From: Mesorhizobium sp. 65-26
GTDB taxonomy: Bacteria; Pseudomonadota; Alphaproteobacteria; Rhizobiales; Rhizobiaceae
Reading direction: 5' to 3'
Length of the DNA stretch: 64,000 bases
NCBI GenBank assembly: GCA_001899205.1
Contig: MKVL01000004.1
Location: forward strand, 291,691-355,690
Shown: positions 37,215 through 45,231 of the stretch, in pieces
Layout: the number at the start of each line of letters is the position of its first letter
Numbering within the stretch: position 1 is the stretch's first letter
Program-made: the position numbers and the translations under genes
Notes under the pieces: generated by a model
Database searches by the model: none
Seen by the model: only the letters and a program-made list of their open reading frames with translations
Told to the model about the DNA's origin: nothing

Positions 37215-38492
37215 ATGAAGAATTCAGCGATTGCCGAACGCAAGAACCAGTCGATCTCGCGCGGCGTGGGCATGACCACGCAAGTCTATGCCGAGCGCGC
37301 GGAAAATTCGGAGATCTGGGATGTCGAGGGGCGCCGCTACATCGATTTCTCGTCCGGCATCGCCGTGGTCAACACCGGCCATCGCCATCCGAAGGTGATC
37401 GAGGCGGTCAAGGCGCAACTCGACCGCTTCACGCACACCTGCCATCAGGTCGTGCCCTATGAGAGCTACGTGCACCTTGCCGAGCGCCTCAACGGCATGT
37501 TGCCCGGCAAGTTCGACAAGAAGACGATCTTCGTCACCACCGGCGCCGAGGCGGTCGAGAACGCCATCAAGATCGCGCGCAACGCCACCGGCCGCCAGGC
37601 CGTCATCGCCTTCGCCGGCGGCTTCCACGGCCGCACCTTCATGGGCATGGCGCTGACCGGCAAGGTGGTGCCCTACAAGGTCGGCTTCGGCGCCATGCCG
37701 GCCGACGTCTTCCACGCGCCGTTCCCGGTCCCGCTGCATGGCGTGTCGGTCGCCGACTCGCTCGCGGCGCTCGACAAGCTGTTCAAGGCCGATGTCGATC
37801 CGGGGCGTGTCGCCGCCATCATCGTCGAGCCCGTGCAGGGCGAAGGCGGCTTCTACGAAGCGCCGCGCGAATTCATGTCGGCGCTGCGCAGGATCTGCGA
37901 CCAGCACGGCATCCTGCTGATCGCCGACGAAGTGCAGACCGGCTTTGCCCGTACTGGCAAGATGTTCGCCATGGACCACCATGAGGTGGCGCCCGACATC
38001 ACCACCATGGCCAAGAGCCTTGCCGGCGGCTTCCCGCTGTCGGCGGTCACCGGTCGCGCCGAGATCATGGACGCGCCCGGCCCCGGCGGCCTCGGCGGCA
38101 CCTATGGCGGCAGCCCGATCGGCGTCGCGGCGGCGCATGCCGTGCTCGACGTGATCGAGGAGGAAAAGCTGTGCGACCGCGCCAACACCCTTGGCGCCAG
38201 GCTGAAGCAGCGGCTGGAGGCCATCCGCGACGAGACGCCCGAGATCGTCGACATCCGCGGGCCGGGCTTCATGAACGCCGTCGAGTTCAACGACGTCAAG
38301 AAGGGCCTGCCTTCGGCCGAGTTCGCCAATGCCGTGCGGCTGAAGGCGCTCGACAAGGGGCTGATCCTGTTGACCTGCGGCGTCTACTCCAACGTCATCC
38401 GCTTCCTGGCGCCGATCACCATCCAGGATGGCGTCATGACCGAAGCGCTCGACATTCTGGAAAGCTCGATCAAGGAAGCGCGCGGCGCCTGA
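37215..38492 (+). CDS. gabT: 4-aminobutyrate aminotransferase
   Basis: A 425-residue class III PLP aminotransferase that converts GABA and 2-oxoglutarate to succinate semialdehyde and glutamate. Signatures are TTGAEAVENAIKIAR, FAGGFHGRT, the IIVEPVQGEGGF strand, IADEVQTGFARTGK with the PLP-binding aspartate, and the Schiff-base lysine K267 in TTMAKSLAGG. The second ATG (37215) is used because GAGGGA lies 5 bases before it and covers the first ATG (37203). No GABA semialdehyde dehydrogenase or regulator is adjacent. Divergent from the RND operon by about 230 bp. Confidence 0.92.
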   Translation: MKNSAIAERKNQSISRGVGMTTQVYAERAENSEIWDVEGRRYIDFSSGIAVVNTGHRHPKVIEAVKAQLDRFTHTCHQVVPYESYVHLAERLNGMLPGKFDKKTIFVTTGAEAVENAIKIARNATGRQAVIAFAGGFHGRTFMGMALTGKVVPYKVGFGAMPADVFHAPFPVPLHGVSVADSLAALDKLFKADVDPGRVAAIIVEPVQGEGGFYEAPREFMSALRRICDQHGILLIADEVQTGFARTGKMFAMDHHEVAPDITTMAKSLAGGFPLSAVTGRAEIMDAPGPGGLGGTYGGSPIGVAAAHAVLDVIEEEKLCDRANTLGARLKQRLEAIRDETPEIVDIRGPGFMNAVEFNDVKKGLPSAEFANAVRLKALDKGLILLTCGVYSNVIRFLAPITIQDGVMTEALDILESSIKEARGA

Positions 38493-38524
38493 TCCGGGAG
38501 TTCGCATCGTCTATTACGCCTTGT

Positions 38525-38549
38525 CTCCTCCCCGCGAAGTGGGGAGGAG
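38525..38549. terminator. Hairpin between convergent gabT and MFS genes
   Basis: CTCCTCCCC (38525-38533) and GGGGAGGAG (38541-38549) form a perfect nine-pair stem with a seven-base loop. No T-run follows on either strand, so it may be a RIME-like repeat half or a weak two-way terminator. Confidence 0.5.
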
Positions 38550-38568
38550 CGCGCCAGGGCCCCGAACC

Positions 38569-39792
38569 TCAGGCTTCGGGCACCAGTTCCGGGGAACGAC
38601 GGCCCAGTCCGATTCCGGCGAATGCCGCCACTGCGCCGATACCCAGCACGATCACCACCCAGAGTGCCGATGACGTGCCCATGTTCGCCATCAGGAACGA
38701 TAGTACGAACGGCGCCAGCGCCGATACGACGAGCCGAATGGCGGACACGCGTCCGAGCAACGCCCCATAGCCGTCCGAGCCGAACAGGGCGAGCGGGAGC
38801 GAACCCTGTACGATGCTCGCGATGCCCGAGCCGAGCCCGAACAATATGGCGAAGGCGATGCCGCCGGAAATCCTGGGCGCTGTCGCCAGCAACGTTGCCA
38901 CGCCCGCGACCAGAAAGCCGGCGGAGATCACGGCGAGCGTAAGGTTGGACAGCCTCTTGCCGAACAGCATGTTGATGAGGCGGCTGAAGACCTGGGAGGG
39001 CCCGAATATCGTGCCGACCATCACGGCGCTCGCGCCCATGCCAACGGCCGTCAGAAGCGGCACCATATGGATCAGCAGGGCGGAGAGCACAAACCCCTGC
39101 AAGGCAAACCCGGTGACCATCAGGATGAAGGCTCTCGGGCGGTCATTGCCCGAAATGCTGCCGATGACGGTGAGCGAGGGACGTGTTCCGGCGAGCAACT
39201 GCCGCGCCGTGTTCGCCTTCATGATCGTGGCCAGCCACCAGTGTATGGGCATGCAGACCAGCACATTGCAGGCGGCGAAGACGAAGTAGACGTCCCGCCA
39301 TGCCAGATGCCTGTGGAGTTCGGAGGTGATGGGCCAGAACAGTGTCGAGGAAAAGCCCGCGATCAAGGTGAGGTGGGTGATGCTTCGTTGCGCTGCTTGC
39401 GGGGTTATCTGCACCAGCAGCGCGAAGGCCGCGTTGTAGAGCACCAGGGCGGATGCGACCTCCATCGCGACCACGGCTGCGACGAAAGTGATCCGCTCGG
39501 GCGCCAAGGCACATAGCAAAAGGGCCAGGGCGGCGGCCAGAGAGCCGATCGACATGACGCGCGCGGCGCCATGTCGGTCCATCCGGCGGCCGACCGCGGG
39601 GGCGACGAGACCGCTGAAGAGAAGTGATGCGGAGAACACGCCGAAGACCCATTCCGGTGACCAGCCGAAATCCCTGGCCATCTCGGGCGCCAGAATGCTG
39701 AAGCTGTAGTAGAGCGTTCCGTAGCCGACGATCTGCGTCAGGCCGAGCGCCCAGATGATGACCGCTCGACGCTGATCGATGGGAAGGGCCAT
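38569..39792 (-). CDS. Major facilitator superfamily transporter at the end of the arsenic operon
   Basis: A 407-residue, 12-helix MFS protein. The loop between helices 2 and 3 carries the MFS pattern (APAVGRRMDRHGAARVM). The opening ALGLTQIVGYGTLYYSFSIL is typical of a monocarboxylate-like or efflux branch. Being last in an ars operon, 50 bp after arsH, it may export an arsenical, as ArsK and ArsJ do in other bacteria, but I cannot assign it to either by sequence. ATG 39792 is preferred over a GTG at 39810 as it has a GGAAAGACGG site upstream. Confidence 0.8.
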   Translation of the reverse strand: MALPIDQRRAVIIWALGLTQIVGYGTLYYSFSILAPEMARDFGWSPEWVFGVFSASLLFSGLVAPAVGRRMDRHGAARVMSIGSLAAALALLLCALAPERITFVAAVVAMEVASALVLYNAAFALLVQITPQAAQRSITHLTLIAGFSSTLFWPITSELHRHLAWRDVYFVFAACNVLVCMPIHWWLATIMKANTARQLLAGTRPSLTVIGSISGNDRPRAFILMVTGFALQGFVLSALLIHMVPLLTAVGMGASAVMVGTIFGPSQVFSRLINMLFGKRLSNLTLAVISAGFLVAGVATLLATAPRISGGIAFAILFGLGSGIASIVQGSLPLALFGSDGYGALLGRVSAIRLVVSALAPFVLSFLMANMGTSSALWVVIVLGIGAVAAFAGIGLGRRSPELVPEA

Positions 39793-39842
39793 GTTCCGTC
39801 TTTCCGGCACTGCGATCCGATCAAAGCGCAGGCGCTTTGGGT

Positions 39843-40583
39843 CTAGATCGCCCTCAGCTTGGTGCGCGCTTCCAGCTTGTCCGCCTCTTCCTTGCGTTCG
39901 CTGTAGCGGTCGGTGAGATAACCGGACACGTCCCGTGTGAGCAAGGTGAACTTCATCAGCTCTTCCATGACGTCGACCACGCGGTCGTAATACGATGACG
40001 GCTTCATGCGGCCGGCCTCGTCGAATTCCTGGTAGGCCTTCGCGACGCTGGACTGATTGGGGATGGTTATCATTCGCATCCAGCGGCCCAGGACCCGCAT
40101 CTGGTTGACGGCGTTGAAGGACTGCGATCCGCCCGATACCTGCATGACCGCCAGCGTTCGTCCCTGCGTTGGCCGGATGGCGCCGACGGCGAGCGGGATC
40201 CAGTCGATCTGCGATTTCATGACGCCGCTCATCGCGCCATGCCGCTCAGGGCTGGTCCAGACCTGGCCTTCGGACCAGAGCGACAGCTCGCGCAGTTCCC
40301 GCACCTTTGGATAATCAGACGGGGCGCCGTCAGGCAAGGGCAGCCCCGTCGGGTCGAAAATGCGGGTCTCGGCGCCAAAGCGGTCGAGCAGGCGGGCGGC
40401 TTCCTGGGTCAGGAAACGGCTGTATGAGCGCTCGCGGAGCGAGCCGTAGAGGAGCAGGATGCGTGGCTTGTGCGCGGAGAAGGACGCGGCGAGACGGGCA
40501 GTGTCGGGAAGCCGAAGCGCTCCCTCGACGACGTTGGGCAGGTCAGGCAATTCGATTTCCTTTGGCATCAATAAGCTGTTCAC
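39843..40583 (-). CDS. arsH: Arsenical resistance NADPH-dependent flavoprotein ArsH
   Basis: A 246-residue (or 241) NADPH-dependent FMN reductase-type protein. ArsH oxidises trivalent methyl- and aryl-arsenicals in other bacteria. The flavodoxin-like FMN loop [13 protein letters not shown] and the ArsH block [20 protein letters not shown] are clear. The start is uncertain. GTG 40583 has the site AAAGGAGGA only two bases away. ATG 40568 has it 17 bases away. Either way the gene overlaps the end of arsC (by 41 or 26 bases). Confidence 0.94.
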   Translation of the reverse strand: MNSLLMPKEIELPDLPNVVEGALRLPDTARLAASFSAHKPRILLLYGSLRERSYSRFLTQEAARLLDRFGAETRIFDPTGLPLPDGAPSDYPKVRELRELSLWSEGQVWTSPERHGAMSGVMKSQIDWIPLAVGAIRPTQGRTLAVMQVSGGSQSFNAVNQMRVLGRWMRMITIPNQSSVAKAYQEFDEAGRMKPSSYYDRVVDVMEELMKFTLLTRDVSGYLTDRYSERKEEADKLEARTKLRAI

Positions 40584-40968
40584 CGTCCTCCTTTGCGAAC
40601 GGTCCTTTCTGGGGCAGGGGGAAAATGTCGAGAACGACCTCGGATGGGCGGCTGAGGCGCACGCCCCACGGCGTCACCACGAAGGGACGGTTGATCAGGA
40701 TCGGATGCTCAAGCATCGCGTCGAGCAGGTCGTCATCGCTCAGCGTCGGGTCGTCGAGACCGAGCTCGGCATAGGGCGTGCCCTTCTGCCTGATCGCCTC
40801 CCGCACCGTAAGGCCGGCCTTGGTGATCAGGTCCTGGAGGACGGCGCGCGTCGGCGGCGTTTTCAGGTATTCGATCACGGTCGGCTCGATCCCAGCGTTG
40901 CGGATCAGTGCCAGGGTGTTGCGGGAGGTTCCGCAGGCCGAGTTGTGATAGATGGTGACGTCCATCAT
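40543..40968 (-). CDS. arsC: Arsenate reductase, glutaredoxin-coupled (ArsC family)
   Basis: A 141-residue ArsC/Spx-fold reductase that reduces arsenate to arsenite using glutathione and glutaredoxin. The catalytic cysteine is in [11 protein letters not shown] near the N-terminus, and [20 protein letters not shown] holds the oxyanion-binding arginines. It overlaps the acr3 stop by four bases. A second, unrelated arsenate reductase lies in the same operon. Confidence 0.94.
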   Translation of the reverse strand: MMDVTIYHNSACGTSRNTLALIRNAGIEPTVIEYLKTPPTRAVLQDLITKAGLTVREAIRQKGTPYAELGLDDPTLSDDDLLDAMLEHPILINRPFVVTPWGVRLSRPSEVVLDIFPLPQKGPFAKEDGEQLIDAKGNRIA

Positions 40969-42026
40969 GCAGTCCTTTCAGCTTCCCTGATTGCGGCGAC
41001 CGCCGGTCCGCGTTCGTACCATCCCTTGGAACGGTTCACGATCCAGACGACCGACAGCATGACCGGAACTTCGACCAGCACGCCAACCACCGTGGCGAGG
41101 GCGGCTCCCGAATGGAAGCCGAACAGGCTGATGGCGGCGGCGACGGCCAGTTCGAAGAAGTTGGATGCGCCGATCAGCGCCGATGGCCCCGCGACGCAAT
41201 GCCGTTCGCCGCTGATGCGGTTGAGCAGGTAGGCGAGCCCCGCGTTGAAATAGACCTGGAGCAGGATCGGCACCGCCAGCAGCGCGATGACAAGCGGCTG
41301 CGCGACGATCTGCTCGCCCTGGAAACCGAACAGCAGCACCAGCGTCACCAGCAGTGCCACCAGTGACAACGGCTGCAGGGCCGCAAGCACTCGATCGAGC
41401 GACGCCTCGCCGCCGTGCGCCAGCAGGCGTCGGCGAACGAACTGGGCCGCGATAACCGGGAGGACGATATAGAGCAGAACGGAAAGCACCAGCGTGCCCC
41501 AGGGCACGACGATGGCCGACAGGCCCAGCAGCAGGCCGACGATCGGCGCGAAGGCAATGACCATGATGGCGTCGTTCAAGGCGACCTGCGAAAGCGTGAA
41601 ATGCGGTTCGCCCCGGGTCAGGTTCGACCAGACGAAAACCATTGCCGTGCAGGGAGCGGCCGCCAGGATGATCAGCCCCGCGACGTAGGAATCGATCTGT
41701 TCCGCCGGCAGATGGGCGCGAAACAGCCAGCCGATGAAAAGCCAGCCGAGCAATGCCATTGAGAAGGGCTTGACCGCCCAGTTGATGAACAGGGTCACCC
41801 CGATGCCGCGCCAATGGCGGCCGACCTCGCCCAGCGCGGCGAAATCGATCTTCAGCAGCATGGGCACGACCATCAGCCAGATCAGCAACGCCATCGGCAG
41901 GTTGACCTTTGCAATTTCGGCCGAGGCGACGAAATGGAACATGCCGGGCAACGAATGGCCGAGAAGCACGCCGGCGACGATGCACAGGCCGACCCACAGG
42001 GTCAGGTAACGTTCGAAGGTCGTCAT
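40965..42026 (-). CDS. acr3: ACR3-family arsenite efflux permease
   Basis: A 353-residue, ten-helix arsenite exporter of the ACR3 type (often named arsB). Family landmarks are NLPMALLIWLMVVPMLLKID, the conserved cysteine in LAAAPCTAMVFVWSNLTRGE (helix 4) and GASNFFELAVAAAISLFG. The ATG at 42026 has the site AGGAGCC eight bases upstream and starts two bases after the preceding stop. It expels arsenite made by the two reductases. Confidence 0.95.
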   Translation of the reverse strand: MTTFERYLTLWVGLCIVAGVLLGHSLPGMFHFVASAEIAKVNLPMALLIWLMVVPMLLKIDFAALGEVGRHWRGIGVTLFINWAVKPFSMALLGWLFIGWLFRAHLPAEQIDSYVAGLIILAAAPCTAMVFVWSNLTRGEPHFTLSQVALNDAIMVIAFAPIVGLLLGLSAIVVPWGTLVLSVLLYIVLPVIAAQFVRRRLLAHGGEASLDRVLAALQPLSLVALLVTLVLLFGFQGEQIVAQPLVIALLAVPILLQVYFNAGLAYLLNRISGERHCVAGPSALIGASNFFELAVAAAISLFGFHSGAALATVVGVLVEVPVMLSVVWIVNRSKGWYERGPAVAAIREAERTA

Positions 42027-42028
42027 GC

Positions 42029-42967
42029 TCAGGCTCCTAGCGCCTTTTCGAACACCGCCGCCGATTGCGGGCAGAGCGCCGAAGCCTGCCTGGTGGCCAG
42101 CATGGCCTCCGGCATTTCGGCGCGCTCGATCCTTGTGAAGCCGAGTTCCTCGAAGAATGGCGCGGCTGTCGTCGTCAACAGATAGGCACGGCGCGCGCCG
42201 TCGAGCCGCGCGCGCTCCAGCAGCGCCTCCGTCGCCATCTCGCCGATGCCGCGCCCGCGGTAGGCCGGAAGCACCACGATGGATCGCAGCAGGGCATTGT
42301 CGCCGAGCAGTTCGAAACCTCCGAACGCCACCCTGGTGCCGCCACGCGACAGGCTGAAGAAGCTGCGCCAAGGCTCAAGGAGGTCGTCGATCGGCAGATC
42401 GGCCGCGACGAGCGCGGCTTGAAATTCGGCATCGGAACCGTCGATGACCTCCAATGTCAGCCGCGCGACGCCTTCGCCCGTGCCTATGCGCCTGAGATGT
42501 CGCTGCATGGCCAGCCGGTCGATGGTCGCGAGAGGCAGATTGAGGAAAGCGTGAATGCGATTGCGCATGTAACGGGCGGCCGTGGAGAAAGCGCGTTCCC
42601 TCTCGATATCGCTGCCCTCGACCGCGGCCGGGTCCTCAATGCCCCAGTGCGCCGTCATCGGATTGCCGGGCCAGATCGGGCAAGCCTCGCCGGCGGCGCT
42701 GTCGCAGACCGTGAAAACGAAATCCATCTCCGGCGCGCCCAGCGCGGCGAACTCGTCCCAGCTCTTGGAACGGAAGCCGTCGGTCGGATAGTTCATCGCC
42801 TCGAGCACCTTCAGGGCGAAGGGATGGACGCTGCCTTTCGGCTGGCTGCCGGCCGAGAACGCATTGAAGCGACCGGCGCCATCCTTTTTCAGGATGCTCT
42901 CGGCGAGGATCGATCGGGCGGAGTTGCCCGTGCACAGGAACAACACATTGTAGGCGCGACCGGTCAT
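42029..42967 (-). CDS. Fusion of LMW-phosphatase-type arsenate reductase and ArsN2-like N-acetyltransferase
   Basis: A 312-residue two-domain protein. Residues 1 to about 140 are a low-molecular-weight phosphatase-type arsenate reductase with the P-loop C12-TGNSARS-19 and two more cysteines (C88 and C96, in CDSAAGEAC) able to relay the disulphide. Residues about 170-312 are a GNAT acetyltransferase. Its acetyl-CoA loop is RGRGIG (237-242) in LLRSIVVLPAYRGRGIGEMA, and LLTTTAAPFFEELGFTRIER and the ending ASALCPQSAAVFEKAL match ArsN2. The join is in frame without a stop; no frameshift is evident. It overlaps arsR by four bases. The GNAT substrate is unknown; relatives act on organoarsenicals or are unassigned. 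Confidence 0.9.
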   Translation of the reverse strand: MTGRAYNVLFLCTGNSARSILAESILKKDGAGRFNAFSAGSQPKGSVHPFALKVLEAMNYPTDGFRSKSWDEFAALGAPEMDFVFTVCDSAAGEACPIWPGNPMTAHWGIEDPAAVEGSDIERERAFSTAARYMRNRIHAFLNLPLATIDRLAMQRHLRRIGTGEGVARLTLEVIDGSDAEFQAALVAADLPIDDLLEPWRSFFSLSRGGTRVAFGGFELLGDNALLRSIVVLPAYRGRGIGEMATEALLERARLDGARRAYLLTTTAAPFFEELGFTRIERAEMPEAMLATRQASALCPQSAAVFEKALGA

Positions 42968-43317
42968 CGAGCGGTATCCCTGGCCGGCGCGCAGCAGGCG
43001 GCGGCGGTGACAATGGGCGCGCAGACCTCGGGGTGGCCGGCGCAGCAATCCTCCAGGAGGAAGCGGATCAGGTCGCTCAGAGCGTCATAAGCGGCGCTGT
43101 AGATGATCGAGCGGGCATCCCGCCTGGCGCTGGCCAGGCCCGCGCGCTCAAGTTCCTTGAGATGGAACGAGACATTGGACGCGGACACCTCGGCCCTCTC
43201 GGCGATCGTTCCTGCCGCAAGCCCCCCGGGGCCGGCGACAACCAGCATGCGCAGAATGCGCAGCCGCGTCTCCTGCGAGAGCGCGCCGAAGGCCGCCAGC
43301 GCTTGATGGTCATCCAT
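42964..43317 (-). CDS. arsR: ArsR-family arsenic-responsive repressor
   Basis: A 117-residue winged-helix repressor and first gene of the arsenic operon. The helix-turn-helix is AGTIAERAEVSASNVSFHLKE-like at about 35-55. The classical ELCVCDL metal site is absent. Instead the C-terminus carries C91, C92 and C99 (CCAGHPEVC) plus a final CC pair, like the C-terminal As(III) site of Acidithiobacillus-type ArsR. A dyad at 43320-43343 just upstream is a likely operator. Confidence 0.93.
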   Translation of the reverse strand: MDDHQALAAFGALSQETRLRILRMLVVAGPGGLAAGTIAERAEVSASNVSFHLKELERAGLASARRDARSIIYSAAYDALSDLIRFLLEDCCAGHPEVCAPIVTAAACCAPARDTAR

Positions 43318-43319
43318 AT

Positions 43320-43343
43320 TTCAACAATCCTAAAAGTATTGAA
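43320..43343 (-). promoter_or_regulatory. Candidate ArsR operator
   Basis: TTCAA (43320-43324) and TTGAA (43339-43343) form an inverted repeat around an AT-rich 14-base core, two bases upstream of the arsR start codon. Inverted TTCAA-type half sites are usual for ArsR operators. No confident -35/-10 pair was found, and the region 43344-43620 shows no gene. Confidence 0.5.
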
Positions 43344-43620
43344 ATGACGACTATCGCAGATCAGCGCGGTTGGCAATGCCGATCTTTCAGCGTGGCATTC
43401 CGGATGGCGTTCGATCGCGTGGCCGCTGCACATGCCTGCCAGGCATCGCCCTGGCCGGCTTCGGGTCTGGTTTGATGAAATCCTCCGCCGAAGGGTGGCG
43501 GATCGCGTGTCGCGGTTCAGCAAGCACACGGCGCCGCTGGCGTTGGCGGGCCCTGATCGAAAGCCCGGGCCGCCGCACCCGTTTCGGGAAACGGATGTAA
43601 CGCCCCAATCGGCCGCTGTT
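43344..43620. other. Intergenic region without recognised genes
   Basis: Between arsR and the flavoprotein gene nothing convincing is seen. A 76-codon plus-strand frame (43370-43600) and a minus-strand frame (43387-43608) have arginine-rich, low-complexity translations of the sort produced by out-of-frame GC-rich DNA. The arsR promoter probably lies at its left edge. Confidence 0.4.
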
Positions 43621-44862
43621 CTACGCGTTCGCCTTTTCCTGGAAGGCGGCAAGCGCCGCCTTCAGCCCATCCGGTCCGGCCTGCACGGCCTGCGGCGTCG
43701 GCGAAAAGCCGGCGCCGAGCATCTTGCGGCCGAGCATGTGATGGCCGGCGTGGTTCACCGATTCGATGCCGAGCAGCCGGTCTCCGGCATAGTGATAGAT
43801 CGAGAACTTGTTCTCGGCCAGGTCGCCCGCCACCACATGGCTGTCGCCGCCGGCGGTGAGCCCCACCATCTGCAGCTTCATGTCGCCGATGTCAGACCAG
43901 AACCAGGGCACGGCCGAATAGGCGTCTTCGTGGCCGGTGATGGTGCGGGCGGCGAGGCGTGCCTGGTCGGTTGCGTTCTGCACCGATTCCAGCCGCACAT
44001 CGTTGCCGGTGAACCAGTGACGGTACGAGGCGGCGTCGCCGATCGCCAGGATGTCGGGCAGGGAGGTGCGCATCTGGGCGTCGACGCGGATTCCATTGGC
44101 GATGGCGATGCCGGCGCCCTGCGCCAACTCGACATTGGGCACCACGCCGATGCCGACGATCACCATGCCGGCCGGCAGCCTTTCGCCGGAGGATGTGACT
44201 GCGGCCACGACATGGCCGTTCTCGCCTTCCAGCCGGGCGACCGTGGTGCCGGTGAGGATGCGCACGCCGGTCGCCTCCAGGCGCTGGCGCACATGGGCGG
44301 CGATGACCGGCGCCACCGCGCGCCCGAGCAGCCTGTCGACCGCCTCGACGACCGTCACCTCGCGGCCGGCGGCCCGCAGCGTCGCCGCGATCTCGAGGCC
44401 GATGAAGCCGCCACCGAGGATCACCACCTGGTCGCTGCGCGCGCTGAGGTCGCGGATCGTGCGCGCATCGCCGAGCGAGCGCAGCGACACCACGCCGGCA
44501 AGGTCGGCGCCCGGCAGCGGCAGGAGGCGAGGGCGCGAGCCGGTGGCGAGGATCAGCTTGTCAAAGGCAATGGGCGCGCCGCCCGCGACGTCGAGGCTCC
44601 GGCCCGCCGCGTCGATGCGCTCGATGCGGGTCCCCGGCCGGAAATCGATGGCGTTGCCGGTGTAGAAGGCCTCGCCGCGCAAGGGCTGCGGCTTGGCTTC
44701 CGCGTCCTTGATGAAGGTCTTGGACAAGGGCGGCTTGTGGTAGGGAAGGTCGGCCTCGTCGCCGACCAGCACCACCGGCCCGTCATAGCCGTCCTCGCGC
44801 AGGCTGGCGGCGGCCTGTACGCCGGCATGACCGGAACCGACAATGACCACACCGTTCTTCAT
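43621..44862 (-). CDS. FAD/NAD(P)-dependent ferredoxin-reductase-type oxidoreductase
   Basis: A 413-residue flavoprotein of the rhodocoxin/putidaredoxin reductase type, which moves electrons from NAD(P)H to a [2Fe-2S] ferredoxin. It has the FAD motif VVIVGSGHAGVQAA at the N-terminus, PYHKPPLSKTF, a second dinucleotide fold VVILGGGFIGLEIAATLR, DILAIGDAA and a Reductase_C domain (VPWFWSDIGDMKLQMVG). No P450 or oxygenase is adjacent. It is divergent from the iron operon starting at 45.1 kb, which encodes a [2Fe-2S] protein (Bfd), but pairing of the two is only a guess. Confidence 0.88.
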   Translation of the reverse strand: MKNGVVIVGSGHAGVQAAASLREDGYDGPVVLVGDEADLPYHKPPLSKTFIKDAEAKPQPLRGEAFYTGNAIDFRPGTRIERIDAAGRSLDVAGGAPIAFDKLILATGSRPRLLPLPGADLAGVVSLRSLGDARTIRDLSARSDQVVILGGGFIGLEIAATLRAAGREVTVVEAVDRLLGRAVAPVIAAHVRQRLEATGVRILTGTTVARLEGENGHVVAAVTSSGERLPAGMVIVGIGVVPNVELAQGAGIAIANGIRVDAQMRTSLPDILAIGDAASYRHWFTGNDVRLESVQNATDQARLAARTITGHEDAYSAVPWFWSDIGDMKLQMVGLTAGGDSHVVAGDLAENKFSIYHYAGDRLLGIESVNHAGHHMLGRKMLGAGFSPTPQAVQAGPDGLKAALAAFQEKANA

Positions 44863-44893
44863 CGCAGCTCAACTCCCGCGTTAGACCCTGGAC

Positions 44894-44936
44894 CATGAGC
44901 CCGAAAAGTCGCGGACTTTTCGGACAAGATCATGCG
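44894..44936. repeat. Dispersed palindromic repeat unit
   Basis: CATGAGCC and GATCATGC flank a perfect ten-pair stem, CCGAAAAGTC (44901-44910) and GACTTTTCGG (44914-44923). It resembles the units at 24053-24100 and 24207-24254 in layout and half-site sequence, which suggests one dispersed family. Confidence 0.6.
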
Positions 44937-45069
44937 CTGTCTCTTTGGACAGGGTGTCGCATTGCCAGGCGCGTTCCGCCACCGCATGCGCGCCTGTTCG
45001 GGTCGCATCCGCGAAGGCGTCTTGTCAATGCGCCGTGATCGACGGCTTGGGGTCAGGATGAAGGATAAA

Positions 45070-45099
45070 CTTGACAGCGATAGTTTAGAATAATTCTAA
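45070..45099 (+). promoter_or_regulatory. Promoter of the iron operon
   Basis: CTTGAC at 45070-45075 matches the rhizobial -35 consensus exactly. At the normal spacing the -10 lies at 45093-45099 (within ATTCTAA), inside the Irr box. The start would be near 45105, giving a leader of roughly 125 bases before the small ORF at 45232 and 255 before the imelysin gene. Confidence 0.65.
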
Positions 45100-45100
45100 A
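45084..45100 (+). promoter_or_regulatory. Irr box (iron control element)
   Basis: TTTAGAATAATTCTAAA is a perfect 17-base palindrome (eight-base arms, one-base centre) and matches the ICE/Irr-box consensus TTTAGAA-N3-TTCTAAA known from Bradyrhizobium, Rhizobium and Brucella. It overlaps the -10 region, a position from which Irr bound at low iron or low heme would repress. A second perfect palindrome, TTCAATTGAA, sits at 45108-45117 near the transcription start. Confidence 0.85.
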
Positions 45101-45231
45101 GTATTGTTTCAATTGAATATTTTCTCCGTGACCCGTTGACTTCCACGCGCGCCGAAGCTTTATGGACGTTCGCGCGAGTGCGCATTCCTTTGATGTCTGG
45201 GCCTTGAACCCTTTCGATTGGAGGCATTTCG

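Noticed and set aside
43370-43600. 76-codon frame between arsR and the flavoprotein gene
   Set aside because: Arginine/glycine-rich low-complexity translation, no ribosome binding site, no recognised family.
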